From assembly GCA_001970955.1 (NCBI GenBank), contig MPUH01001089.1, forward strand, positions 1-24,417: 24,417 bases of DNA, written 5' to 3'. Made by a program: the position numbers and the translations under genes. The notes below the pieces were generated by a model, which was given only the letters and a program-made list of their open reading frames with translations, searched no databases and was not told the origin of the DNA. This stretch comes from Stentor coeruleus. Taxonomy: Eukaryota > Ciliophora > Heterotrichea > Heterotrichida > Stentoridae. Shown here piece after piece: positions 1 through 9,923 of the stretch (position 1 is its first letter; each line of letters starts with the position of its first letter).

Positions 1-908
1 TTAGGAGTTATATAAGATGATAGATAAGGCTTAATGGCTTTATAAGTGCAGTTTATATTTGAAAGAGTGAATTTTAGCTTATGAGTAAAAATAGTAACAT
101 AAAGCTTTTAAAGGATATGATATAGATAATAATCGTATTTTTACTGAAATTAAAGTGAATCAGAACTTATAGGAAGGCCTTAGGCTATTTGATAGTTTTA
201 AAAGTTAATTATATTTTTTATATATTGAACGTATAATATCAAGTAACTTAATTGCAATTACTAAAATAATAAAACCCAATATCTTATATATCAAAATTGA
301 AAATAAAAAATAGTAGACTAAGAATTATCCATGAATAAAAAATAGTTTTCTTAATGATGAACAGATGGTATAATATATAATAAACAAATGTAATAATATA
401 TATTAAAATAATATATGTGATTTTTGGTAATATCTAGATATTAGTAAATATTCATATGGTAAATTGGGTTAATGTTTAATCAAGCCAAAATATTATCCAA
501 AATGGATTTTACTATATCATATAAGCATTATCCTAAAAAAATAATAAAATCTCACCAAAACAATCATAAAGTAATCCTAACTAAAATATAAAAATAAATC
601 CAAATTACTTCAAACCTTATACCATCCTTTAAAAGTCTGCAAATCTATATAGTAAAGTCATCATATTACACAATTTATTTCTATCATAATTTTCTCATAT
701 CTCACTAATATTTTCAAGCAGTACTCTAATTTATAAATTACACCCATAAAAATTTCCCTAGAAAAATCTTAAAAATAGCTTTCAGGATCATTGTAATTTC
801 AGTAAGAACTCTCTTTTATCAACCTTTGAAATAACTAAAAATCTACTAATACCATAAAAATATAATAAATAAAATTATGCAATCATATATAAATAATAAA
901 TAATCAAT
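1..908. other. Intergenic, no gene seen; base skew switches
   Basis: I see no convincing coding frame, tRNA or repeat here. By hand count, 1-240 has about 42 G and 15 C, whereas 481-900 has about 72 C and 20 G. Elsewhere in the window a G-poor, C-rich stretch lies directly upstream of plus-strand genes, and a C-poor, G-rich stretch lies upstream of minus-strand genes. The right part therefore fits the 5' flank of the gene at 909. The left part fits either the 5' flank of a minus-strand gene beyond the window edge or the 3' flank of a plus-strand gene. That reading is inference. Confidence 0.5.
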
Positions 909-1274
909 ATGCTTTCACCTATTTTCCAAAGAAAACCTCAAAAAGTTTTATTAAAAAGAAGAATATTAGTTAGAAGCTCAATCAAATACTATAACGAAAC
1001 AAAGCCAAAAAGAGATATCCGAAATTTGACTATGGAAGATTTTAAACCCCCAATATCAATGAAGTTAGAATTGCCAAAACTGAGGAAAAGTAGGAAAACA
1101 CCAAATGTTAGCTCGAAAAGACATCCAAAGTTTTTAAGTGATTTATATATTACTGGGAGAATCGCGTTTTTTGAAACAAAATTATCTTCAGTAAATCATC
1201 ATAATATTGGCATTGATACTATGGAAATGCCTTTAGATTATTTTCAGAGTAGTTTAAGGTTTGCTTATCAGTGA
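909..1274 (+). CDS. Hypothetical small basic protein, 121 aa
   Basis: An ATG-to-TGA frame of 121 codons. The product is strongly basic, with Lys/Arg clusters in the first 35 residues and around residues 55-75, and has no clear transmembrane segment or signal peptide. I do not recognise a family. Support for a real plus-strand gene comes from context: the upstream flank is C/A-rich and G-poor and the downstream flank (1275-1436) is C-poor, the same polarity seen around the well-identified plus-strand genes here. The sequence before the ATG is A/T-rich but is not the TATAA motif seen at other starts. A nuclear or RNA-binding role is possible from charge alone, but nothing specific supports it. 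Confidence 0.5.
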   Translation: MLSPIFQRKPQKVLLKRRILVRSSIKYYNETKPKRDIRNLTMEDFKPPISMKLELPKLRKSRKTPNVSSKRHPKFLSDLYITGRIAFFETKLSSVNHHNIGIDTMEMPLDYFQSSLRFAYQ

Positions 1275-1436
1275 AAATTTTAAATATAATTAATAGAAAC
1301 ATATGAAAAAAAATTTTTTTTTTCTGATAAACAGGATATTGAGTTTTAAATATTTAAGATAGGAAAGAGAATAATTAAGGTAGTTTTTAGAGTATATTTT
1401 ATGATTTGGATGTATATATTAAAAGTATGAATTTTT

Positions 1437-1740
1437 AACTATTGAGATAATTAAAGAGAAATAAATGTTTTAAAATCTATGGAATGAGTATTATTTAATG
1501 ATAAAATTCAGATTGGGTAACTAAATTTTAGAAATTTATAAAAACCACATCAAAAAATCCTAATCATTCTACCACCTTCTAAAAAAAANAACTATTGAGA
1601 TAATTAAAGAGAAATAAATGTTTTAAAATCTATGGAATGAGTATTATTTAATGGTAAAATTCAGATTGGGTAACTAAATTTTAGAAATTTATAAAAACCA
1701 CATCAAAAAATCCTAATCATTCTACCACCTTCAAAAAAAA
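1437..1740. repeat. Direct duplication around single N at 1589
   Basis: Bases 1437-1588 recur as 1590-1740 with one substitution (gata versus ggta in the middle) and a one-base indel near the end. The copies abut a single N. This is best read as two overlapping contig ends, possibly two alleles, joined without merging. The Ns at 9561/9755, 17773 and 23237 show the same arrangement. Confidence 0.85.
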
Positions 1741-1789
1741 TTTTCTAAACCAATAATAACCCCCAAACCTATTTTCACCATCTCTCAAA

Positions 1790-1794
1790 TATAA
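1790..1794 (+). promoter_or_regulatory. TATAA directly abutting the prohibitin ATG
   Basis: The five bases before the ATG are TATAA, in the same register as three other plus-strand genes in this window (starts 17541, 19014, 20052). It may be a core promoter or initiator element, or a start-codon context preference. Its function is not shown by sequence alone. Confidence 0.4.
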
Positions 1795-2604
1795 ATGCAA
1801 AATCTGCCAGTCCGTTCTATCTTAGGAATGACAGCTTTTGGTGCATTCGGTGTTCTAGCCTACAATTCTCTTTTCACAGTAGAACCTGGCCAAAACGCCA
1901 TAATTTTCAACAAAGTTTTTGGGGTCAAAGATTTTGTTTACCCCGAAGGTACACATATCAAAATCCCTCTGATCGAAAACCCAATATTTTACAATATCAG
2001 ACCTCACCCTGAAGTTATCAACTCCTTAACAGGAACTCGTGATTTACAGATGGTAAACGTTTCTATTAGAGTCTTATGTAAACCTCTCACTCATAGCCTT
2101 CCAACAATTTATCGAACTTTAGGTAAGGATTATGATAAACGAGTTATGCCAAGTATTGTTAATGAAGTCTTAAAATCTGTTGTAGCTCAATATAATGCTT
2201 CTCAATTAGTTACTCAAAGAGAACAAATATCTAGAACTATTAGACAAAATCTTATAGCCCGAGCTAATGATTTTAATATTGTTGTTGATGATGTTAGTAT
2301 AACAAATTTGAATTTCAGTAATGAGTTTAATGCTGCGATTGAGTCTAAACAAATTGCTCAACAACATGCTGAAAGGGCTAAGTATATTGTTCAAAGTGCA
2401 ACTCAAGAAAAACTTGGGATGATTGTTAGAGCACAAGGAGAAGCTAAAAGCGCGGAGTTACTTGGATCAGTTGGACCTGCTTATGTAAAACTTAGGAAAC
2501 TTGAAACTGCTCAGGAGATTGCGAATTCGATTGCAAATTCTAGAAATAGGGTGTTGCTAGACTCTAACAATCTTATGATGAACCTTAAAAACTTATTAGA
2601 TTAA
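1795..2604 (+). CDS. PHB2: Prohibitin-2-like mitochondrial scaffold protein
   Basis: A 269-residue protein with a hydrophobic N-terminal anchor (about residues 8-26), a PHB/SPFH domain (about 28-190) and a C-terminal coiled coil (about 185-225). Motifs recognised from the family include TGTRDLQMVNVSIRVL, PSIVNEVLKSVVAQYNASQL followed by VTQRE, and the C-terminal NRVLLDSNNLMMNL. These match PHB2 better than PHB1. The family forms ring assemblies with PHB1 in the mitochondrial inner membrane that stabilise membrane proteins and m-AAA protease substrates. The length is slightly below metazoan PHB2 because the N- and C-terminal tails are short. No intron is needed. The start is the first ATG, preceded by TATAA and a nearly G-free flank. 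It converges on the synaptojanin-like gene with a 137-base spacer. Confidence 0.95.
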   Translation: MQNLPVRSILGMTAFGAFGVLAYNSLFTVEPGQNAIIFNKVFGVKDFVYPEGTHIKIPLIENPIFYNIRPHPEVINSLTGTRDLQMVNVSIRVLCKPLTHSLPTIYRTLGKDYDKRVMPSIVNEVLKSVVAQYNASQLVTQREQISRTIRQNLIARANDFNIVVDDVSITNLNFSNEFNAAIESKQIAQQHAERAKYIVQSATQEKLGMIVRAQGEAKSAELLGSVGPAYVKLRKLETAQEIANSIANSRNRVLLDSNNLMMNLKNLLD

Positions 2605-2741
2605 TAGGATTTTACACATATTTGGATCAGGCTGGATGAGTGATATTCCCTTCCTCATAACCAAAACCCCACTTTCAATCCAAAACCCCTCCAAAAACAT
2701 CACACATAATAAAAAATCCATACTACCTATAATTAAACCCA

Positions 2742-5384
2742 CTACAAAGATAGCAAGTCCGTAAATTCTGGTTGAGCTTTCTTCGGCGACTCAGGCTGGT
2801 ACTTTTTTTCTTCAACCTGATATCTTCCACTTTCCACCTGATCCTCTTCATCTTCACCACCCATCTGTGAATAAATTTCTTCTTCAACCACTCTTTTCGC
2901 TACTTCATTAATTTTCTTAACATAAATTTCAAACTCTGCATAAACAGGTCTATGATCAGACAATTTTATATCAACACATCCATATTCAATAGGTTTAACA
3001 TCTTTACCATTATATAAAACCCTATCACACCATGAAGGAACTCTTTGTTTTTTTGATGTATCATATATATTTGTCCCAAAATCATATTTATAAGTTGGTG
3101 GAAAGTTTATCTCACATTCTTGATATCCTGGAATAAGTTTTTGTTTAAGTGCTTCAGTTAATTGATCACTTGATATTAAACTTTTAAATCTTCCTTCTTT
3201 TATAGTATTTCTTACAGTTAGGTTATTTAATGGAACTCTAAAATTCAAATCTCCACATATGAATTTTATATCATGATCGTTTATATGGAATAAGTTTTGT
3301 TTACCTGCACATTCTTGTTGAAAAGCTCTATTGTTTATATCAGATAATTGGGAAAGTCTAGCATCGTTTTTTTCATTACCACTTTCTAAGTGACAACCAA
3401 GGACGCAAATAGATGAATCAAAAAGTTCGAATCTTCCTGCAACACTACCTTTGTTACCCATTTTGCCCCCAAAACCTACACGAATAGCATCAGTTTCTAA
3501 TTTTGTTATATCATGAATAAGATTTTTTTTAGCATAAATAAACAATGCAATCCCTACAAGATTGTTATCATCTAATAAACTATACCCAAAACCTGTGTTA
3601 TAAAGTGATCTTTCGATTATCCTTTTTAAATTATCACAAGCGCTTTGGTTATTGCTTTCTTGAAGAACATTTCTTGGATTTAGTTTTACTACTTCTTGAA
3701 ATACAATTATAAGTATATCAGCAGGAGTTTCCCCACAGAGAATATTCGCAAAATCAGCATCAGGGGGGATTTTCCTACCTGCAAGATTCCAAGTTATAGC
3801 TCTAAGTCTATATGGTACTTTTTGTGTGAATTCATTTTCTCTTTGTCTTAAAGCTTCTTCTAAATGTTTTGTAAGCCCAGCATTACCTCTTTTTCTTAAA
3901 AGAGAATCGATACCTTTTTGTCTTGCTGCATCTTCGTATGTTGCATTGTAAAGACGACCTAAGGATTTTAGACCATGAGAAATCATCCCTTTGAAACCTT
4001 GTCGACCTTCTCTTGTAACACCTGATATTGTAGATCCTGTTCCAGTATATTGCATACTAAGATTATCTCCATTATCTGCCCATAGATTTTTAAATGCTCT
4101 AGATAATGGATCCTGACCTACTGCATCTAAAGATTTAGGGATTTTAACCTGTAATTGCTCCATTTGCTGTACGAGTACAGACCATCCAATATAACTTTGC
4201 ATTACATTAGTCCTATCCAAACAATCTAAACAATTAGTTCTCATAACTCCTTTTTGCCTTAAGTTCTCTTGTCCAGCAATTTCATTATAATACATATAAT
4301 AAACAATAAAATCCTGTAAAACACTATACAAAAATCCTGTGATATTCGAAAACCTATTCCCTTTACACATTGCATGAAAGTCATAATACTGATATATAAT
4401 CTTATTGTTAAAACTTTGAAGCAAATACGAGTTGATTTCTTCCCAAGCATCTTTCAAATGCCTTTCTTCATTTTTTGAATTAGATAATAAATTAATCATC
4501 GTCACTCTTCCGAATTTATTCAGCATCTGTTCAGCATGTTTTTTCAATCCAATTGCATTCATTTCTTGTGATCTTGTAACATTAATCTGTGCTGTAATCC
4601 CAATTTGTTCCCAAAATAAAGGTACAGATCCTCTAATTTGTATATAAGAAAATACACAATTACTAATAATCATAATCTGTTCAGTCTCAACATAATTAGC
4701 AACATTACCATCATCATCAAGTCCTCTACAATTATATCTAGTTCCTGTTCTATCACAACTTCTTCTTGATATTAAAGCTAAATGTAAGGTTTCGTTTTGA
4801 AAGTTTACTGTAGAAATTCCGACATAGCCTTGGATTATTGGAACAAGCCATTGTGTGTCAACTCCTTGATTAAAAAAGTCTCTATAAAGTTCGTAATTCC
4901 AATAAAAACTTTTTTCAGCTCTTTCGTGAAGGTTGCCTTGAACTTTTTCTTGATCTAAAGATCGGGTTAGATCATAGTAATAAGAAAAGTAAAAACCACT
5001 GCTTAGAAGCTTGCTGATGTTTTGCATTTCAAGCACCTGGGATTCGGTTTCTTTTATTGAGTTGTTTACAGGGATCATGTGAATTCTTTTGATTTCGTAT
5101 ATGTTTTGTTCTTTTAAAGCATCGATTATGTTTGCTTCAGTTACGAGGACTAGGTATAAATAGGTGTCAATAGGCACAATGCCTACTATTAGGAAGATGT
5201 CTAGGTAGTAAATTTCTCCGCGCTTAGCTCCGTTTTCAAGAGGGTTGAAATTATCGGTGCAGTAGCATTTTCCGGATGAACGCTCGATTATCAGTTGGTA
5301 AGATACACCTAGATCTGGAGTTTGCAGGATGAAATGCTCTCGAGTGATGTAGAGCTTCATTGTAGGATTAGCCGGATAACCCAT
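2742..5384 (-). CDS. Synaptojanin-like inositol polyphosphate phosphatase (SAC1 + 5-phosphatase)
   Basis: A dual lipid phosphatase. The frame is open from an ATG at 5426 (894 residues). I prefer the methionine at 5384 (880 residues) or 5360 (872), because the first residues of the long form are AT-driven and non-conserved. In long-form numbering the SAC domain spans about 25-470, with the catalytic CX5R motif at Cys399-Arg405 (RTNCLDCLDRTN). The 5-phosphatase domain spans about 538-835, with TWNLAG near 545, FQEV near 576, the GGKMGNKGSV segment at 653-662, GDLNFR at 725-730, PSWCDR near 797 and SDHRPVYAEF at 823-832. This SAC-plus-5-phosphatase order is diagnostic of synaptojanin-type enzymes, which dephosphorylate PI4P, PI(4,5)P2 and relatives during endocytic uncoating. 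The tail (about 845-894) is acidic and short, without a long proline-rich region. Confidence 0.93.
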   Translation of the reverse strand: MGYPANPTMKLYITREHFILQTPDLGVSYQLIIERSSGKCYCTDNFNPLENGAKRGEIYYLDIFLIVGIVPIDTYLYLVLVTEANIIDALKEQNIYEIKRIHMIPVNNSIKETESQVLEMQNISKLLSSGFYFSYYYDLTRSLDQEKVQGNLHERAEKSFYWNYELYRDFFNQGVDTQWLVPIIQGYVGISTVNFQNETLHLALISRRSCDRTGTRYNCRGLDDDGNVANYVETEQIMIISNCVFSYIQIRGSVPLFWEQIGITAQINVTRSQEMNAIGLKKHAEQMLNKFGRVTMINLLSNSKNEERHLKDAWEEINSYLLQSFNNKIIYQYYDFHAMCKGNRFSNITGFLYSVLQDFIVYYMYYNEIAGQENLRQKGVMRTNCLDCLDRTNVMQSYIGWSVLVQQMEQLQVKIPKSLDAVGQDPLSRAFKNLWADNGDNLSMQYTGTGSTISGVTREGRQGFKGMISHGLKSLGRLYNATYEDAARQKGIDSLLRKRGNAGLTKHLEEALRQRENEFTQKVPYRLRAITWNLAGRKIPPDADFANILCGETPADILIIVFQEVVKLNPRNVLQESNNQSACDNLKRIIERSLYNTGFGYSLLDDNNLVGIALFIYAKKNLIHDITKLETDAIRVGFGGKMGNKGSVAGRFELFDSSICVLGCHLESGNEKNDARLSQLSDINNRAFQQECAGKQNLFHINDHDIKFICGDLNFRVPLNNLTVRNTIKEGRFKSLISSDQLTEALKQKLIPGYQECEINFPPTYKYDFGTNIYDTSKKQRVPSWCDRVLYNGKDVKPIEYGCVDIKLSDHRPVYAEFEIYVKKINEVAKRVVEEEIYSQMGGEDEEDQVESGRYQVEEKKYQPESPKKAQPEFTDLLSL

Positions 5385-5426
5385 TGCTTTATTATTATTA
5401 CTAAAGATAATTAAAATAGTTACCAT

Positions 5427-5848
5427 TTAGACTTCCATACATTGATTTAAAAATATGTTCAAATAATGGGATTTTATCATTCAAGAATTTCTGTGAAGGT
5501 ATTTCTCTCTTTGTATTAAGAGATAAATCTTAAACTACAAATAAACTTATAGAAAAATAAATTCATGGGATGAGATCTAACAACTTTTACTGTGGAAAAT
5601 ATAATAAAAATATTCATATCCATTAAAACTGTATTACAAAGATAGGATTTTAGTTTTCAAATACGAGCATATAATTTATGTACACTTCTCACATATCAAA
5701 TCCTGCTTGGAATGCCTGGAAATTGAAGTCCAGAATAAAGAATCCGTAAACTCATTAAAAATTAAGAAATTTAAAAGAACTGAATTCAATAAAAAATTTC
5801 AAGCCTTTTATTATTATGAAAAGAATTTGATTTTTAAATCAAAAAATA
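5427..5848. other. Intergenic between two minus-strand genes
   Basis: About 420 bases separate the SAC/5-phosphatase start from the 3' end of the channel gene. A plus-strand frame runs through 5707-5961 from a TTG, but it overlaps the channel's 3' end, is low-complexity and lacks an ATG, so I do not call it. No RNA gene or repeat is seen. Confidence 0.5.
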
Positions 5849-8676
5849 CTATAAAAGATTTTTTGATAAAGATGTCAAAAGGTTTTCTAAATTTTCCAAA
5901 ACTTTTTTGCTATCAATTACTTTCTTATAAAAATAAGATGTGGTTTTTTCAATTCGATTAACTGTATTTTCCGTTTTCTTGAATATTTTTAAAGATTTTT
6001 CAAGTTCTTTTATCATATAACTAGGGGATTGTTGTTTATTTGTAACTTTCTTGACTTGTTTTCTAATAAAATTCGCAGCTTTTTCTCTTTTTATTACCGA
6101 TGGTCTATGAATTCTTGGACTTGAATTTATGTTTACAAAGCTTTGGTTGCTATCATATTCTGTCCAATTATTATGCAATTCTGTGTATTTTGGCTTATAA
6201 TTATTATTAAACTTTGCTGTCATAATAGTGTTTTTTATATCAAAATCCGTGTTTTCATAATAATTCCCTTGATTTTCACTACTTATTTCACTTTCTACAC
6301 TTTCTTGGCTGCTACTACTGGAACTTTCATTTGCATATGTTAATGCCAATTGTGACATGTTTAAGCTGATGTTTTGAGATTCGTTCATCGAAAAAGACAT
6401 ATCTTCAGATTGCTCAGGATTGCTTGTAATTGTAATATCAAAGCCTTTTAACTCTTTATTTTCTTCATTTTGCAAAGATGATTCTGGTATATAAATACTT
6501 TCGATTTCTTCTATAACCAAAGCGTTTTGATCAGTAAAACTATTGCTTCTTTTATCTGTATTTGAATTTGAGGTAAGTTCACCGTATTTATAAATACCCT
6601 TAGTGGATTTAGTATTTTTGTCTATAATCTTATTGATTTTTTCATCTGTACTATTAGAATATCTTCTTATTTCAGTTTTTGCTTTACTTGTAGGAATTGG
6701 TATAGTAAGAAATGTACTATTTCTTTTAACACCTACAGTATTCCCTCTCAAATCTGTTCTTGATGGATTTTCATTCTTAACATCAAACTCTAGATTTTTT
6801 CCTATAGCTTTAGACCACAGTCTACGATTTTTTCTTTTAGTTTTATCGTCATATTTCATACTTGTTGACATTGAAGTATCTGAGTGCCTGTATGGACAAC
6901 TCTTCCTTTCTGAATCATCACTAATCATACTATCATTCCTAATCGAGTTCATTGACCTCATCGTAATATTCGGACTAGCATTCAAAACATCACTTTTCGA
7001 GTTCCTATGTTTTTGCTTCCTCGTCTCAGCGACCTCACATATTTCATCATAAAATTCAGGGAATTCTTCAAAAATCGCTAAAAAATCATCTTTATACAAA
7101 GCATAAATATCAGTACTTTCACTAGCTACAATAGCATTAGAATCCCTTTGTGAATTTTCTAAAACTTCAATTTCTCCAAAATATGAGCCTCTTCCATACA
7201 CCCTAAAAGTGCATCCTTCTGAACTAAGTTTTACAAAACCATTCTTCAAAAAATAAACTTCATCAGCTAAATCATATTCTTCATAAATTACATCATTAAG
7301 TTTAAGTGTATTAAGATTCAATTTTACAGCAAGATTACTTATAAAAGATTGAGGTTTGTTTTCAAAAAAATGTAATCCATCGATTATGTTTTTATGTAAA
7401 TGTTCTAATACACTTTTACGAAGATTAGGTGGCAATTTGTATACGTTTTCTATAAGGTTGCAGCTGTGGCAATTATTTTGTTTGAATTTTTTACGAATGA
7501 TTTTTTTTACTTTGTCAATGAGTTCATCAGGAAAATTGAATTGTAAGGATATTTCTTTAAGGCCTTTTATTTTGGTTTTTATTAAAGTTTCGATTGTTTC
7601 GTTGTTTTTGGAGATACTTGCAATACCACTGACTGTAAATGCGTAAAAGAAAACCCCAAAAACCATAAGGACCATAGCAAAAAGCTTTTCAGTATTATTC
7701 ATAGGTTTTATATCACCATAGCCTACAGTTGTTAAAGTAGCAAAAACATAATAAATGCATGCGATATATTTTTCAGAATTGCTCATGTCTATAATTTTTA
7801 TCTCATTTCCCCATGAAGGTAAAGTATTATCTTGTATTTTATAAAGATAAAGCCAAAAACACCCAAGAAAATGAACTGAGAATATTAATGAAAGGAAAAA
7901 ATATACAAAACGCAATGAAGCTTTTTTCATATTATCTTTAGTACTTGATAGTTCATAATTGCTTGAGGTCCTGAGCTTTTTGAGTATTTTAAATAATCGG
8001 GGAATTCTATAAAGGCGATTGAATCTAAGAAATCTAATAAAATGATTATAAAATATAGAACTCTCTTTATTTTTATCTGAAAATTTTACCGTATCAAATG
8101 GAAAGCAGGAAATAAAGTCAACTATAAGCCATGACTTTAAGTAAGATTTTGCTATTATTTTACGGTCAGTTATTATTTCTCCTGATTTATCGATTATTCC
8201 AGTATTAAAGGTAAATAACATGTCAAGACCAAAACAAATGTCTGCTGCAATGTTTAAATTATACCAAATTCCTTCTGTGAACATTCCAAATGCAAGTTCA
8301 AGCGGAATAAAAATTGAAGCATAAACTAGAATTAAAATCAAAAGTAAGTCCCATAGTACTTTTAGCTTACTGTTTGGCAAGAAAAGTAATTTCACACTAT
8401 AAATACTTGAAAGTGTTACTGTAAAACTTAGTGATCTATAACGAATCAAAGATTTTTTTGACCCAAATGAAACAATTTCTTTTTTCTATAACGAATCAAA
8501 GATTTTTTTGACCCAAATGAAACAATTTCTTTTTTCAGTCTCTGAAATCTTCCAATGATGCGAGAAAAAGTTCTGAGTTTATTCCACCTTATTTTGGTCT
8601 TAGATTCAGATAACACAGTTACGTCCAAATCATCTTCAATAGAACCTTTTTGAATAGATAATCTTCTTTTATTCAT
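5849..8676 (-). CDS. Voltage-gated K+ channel with cyclic-nucleotide-binding domain; frame broken by 50-bp duplication
   Basis: A CNBD-type (HCN/EAG/CNG superfamily) potassium channel. The main frame (5849-8449, 866 codons) has S1 near residues 30-55, S2 near 60-80, S3 near 105-118, an Arg/Lys-rich S4 near 137-160, S5 near 180-205, the K+-selective filter TLTTVGYGD at 238-246 and S6 near 255-280. A C-linker follows, then a CNBD (about 375-470) with FGEIEVLEN and a phosphate-pocket Arg at 435. The long Ser/Asn-rich tail ends in a likely coiled coil. The N-terminus (8446-8676) is in another frame: a perfect 50-base tandem duplication shifts it. With one copy, the frame would run as one channel of about 925 residues. 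It probably acts in the ciliary or plasma membrane (inference). The break is probably an assembly error. Confidence 0.88.
8436..8535. repeat. Perfect 50-bp tandem duplication inside the channel gene
   Basis: Bases 8436-8485 and 8486-8535 are identical. Fifty is not a multiple of three, so the extra copy shifts the frame between the cytoplasmic N-terminus and S1. The two frames join smoothly if one copy is absent. No N is present, but the shape resembles the unmerged overlaps at the N junctions in this window. Confidence 0.9.
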
Positions 8677-9489
8677 TGTTATTTTTTATCTAAATATCTC
8701 TTATTATAAGAATGTTCTGTTTATTATTTTTAATGCTAATCGTAATAGTCTGATAATCTAATATAGGAAAGTATTAAGAGGATTGAAGAGTAGAAAATAA
8801 AAGCTAGCTTTGACATTTTTTATACCATTTTCTTGGAAATATAACTGAAATTAGATAAAATTTATATTTAGAACGCTTATTAATTTAGAAATAAAAAGTT
8901 TTATGCTTTGCGATTTAGATATAAAAAGTTCTGTACTGTGTAATTTTATGTTATTATTATTATTTAGCTTTAAGGAAAAGTTTAACTTGGGTTTAATAAT
9001 TGAAAATAAATGATTTGGAATTAGAAAGTTATTATGAAATAGAAAGTTTTTTTATTAGGTAAAAAACAGCACGTAAACTTTGTAGGGCTATTTTTTCATG
9101 TATTTATTGGCAAATTAAAAAGTGATTATTGAAAATTAAACGTTATTTTAGATTTTATAGTACTTTTAAGATTTATGGAGTGTTCATGCTTTTATGATAA
9201 AGATTGAAACTAATGGGTTTAATAAAAGGTTTAATGTGTAAATAGTTTATTTATTCTAAGAATTTTATTTTATTTATCACATAAAATTAAGTAAAATAAT
9301 AAATATAGATACTATAAAAGATAAGCCGATTCCAAAGTTATAATGAATTAGGATTTTTTCAACAAATTAAATGAATTTTATATGAGAGTTAGAAATAAAA
9401 ATACCTATTTTCATTGATAATTTATTTAAAATATGTATATATGCTGATTATATACTTAGAGGTAAAATTTATTTAAGAATATCACTATT

Positions 9490-9632
9490 AATAATCATTT
9501 CCCAGAATTTAACACAACAAACAACCATATAATATTTTTCAACTATTTATTACCAAAAAGNAATAATCATTTCCCAGAATTTAACACAACAAACAACCAT
9601 ATAATATTTTTCAACTATTTATTACCAAAAAG
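9490..9632. repeat. Direct duplication around single N at 9561
   Basis: Bases 9490-9560 recur identically as 9562-9632, separated by one N. The second copy ends exactly where the next duplicated block begins, so the piece between the two Ns is a small contig made only of overlap sequence. Confidence 0.85.
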
Positions 9633-9878
9633 CACATACAGGCCATAACAAAATTAAAAGCACCAAACCCAAAAAATATAATTTTTCAAAAGTCAACCCA
9701 CAATTCACAACAATCCCATAAAAATCTTAAATTCCCCACTTCATATCAACCATCNGCACATACAGGCCATAACAAAATTAAAAGCACCAAACCCAAAAAA
9801 TATAATTTTTCAAAAGTCAGCCCACAATTCACAATAATCCCATAAAAATCTTAAATTCCCCACTTCATATCAACTATT
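9632..9878. repeat. Direct duplication around single N at 9755
   Basis: Bases 9632-9754 recur as 9756-9878 with a few transitions (for example tcaaccc versus tcagccc, and acaacaat versus acaataat). The mismatches suggest two alleles rather than a sequencing echo. Together with the N at 9561, the 193 bases between the Ns add no unique sequence. Confidence 0.82.
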
Positions 9879-9923
9879 TAAAACCTAAACTGCCAATAAA
9901 TCAAAACTCCATCTTAATATTAT

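Larger units (their letters stand above)
1275..1794. other. Intergenic with a duplicated block at an N
   Basis: No gene is seen. The first part is C-poor, as expected of the 3' flank of the small gene before it. About 150 bases are present twice either side of a single N at 1589, so the true spacer is probably shorter. The last 60 bases are almost free of G and lead into the prohibitin start. Confidence 0.6.
8677..9923. other. Long intergenic region, no gene seen; two nested N junctions
   Basis: This is 1247 bases as written and somewhat less in reality because of duplicated blocks. Bases 8677 to about 9470 are very AT-rich and C-poor, as expected of the 5' flank of the minus-strand channel gene. 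Bases from about 9480 to 9923 are C-rich and G-poor, which on the sense strand is the G/T-rich 3' flank of the minus-strand receptor gene. I find no open frame of note, tRNA-like sequence or transposon. Confidence 0.6.

Noticed and set aside
2206..2436. 76-codon minus-strand frame inside the prohibitin gene
   Set aside because: It lies wholly antisense to a well-identified gene and resembles no protein; it is a shadow frame.
5707..5961. 84-codon plus-strand frame beside the channel gene
   Set aside because: It begins at TTG, overlaps the 3' end of the channel on the other strand and is low-complexity Lys/Phe/Asn-rich, as expected of a shadow frame.
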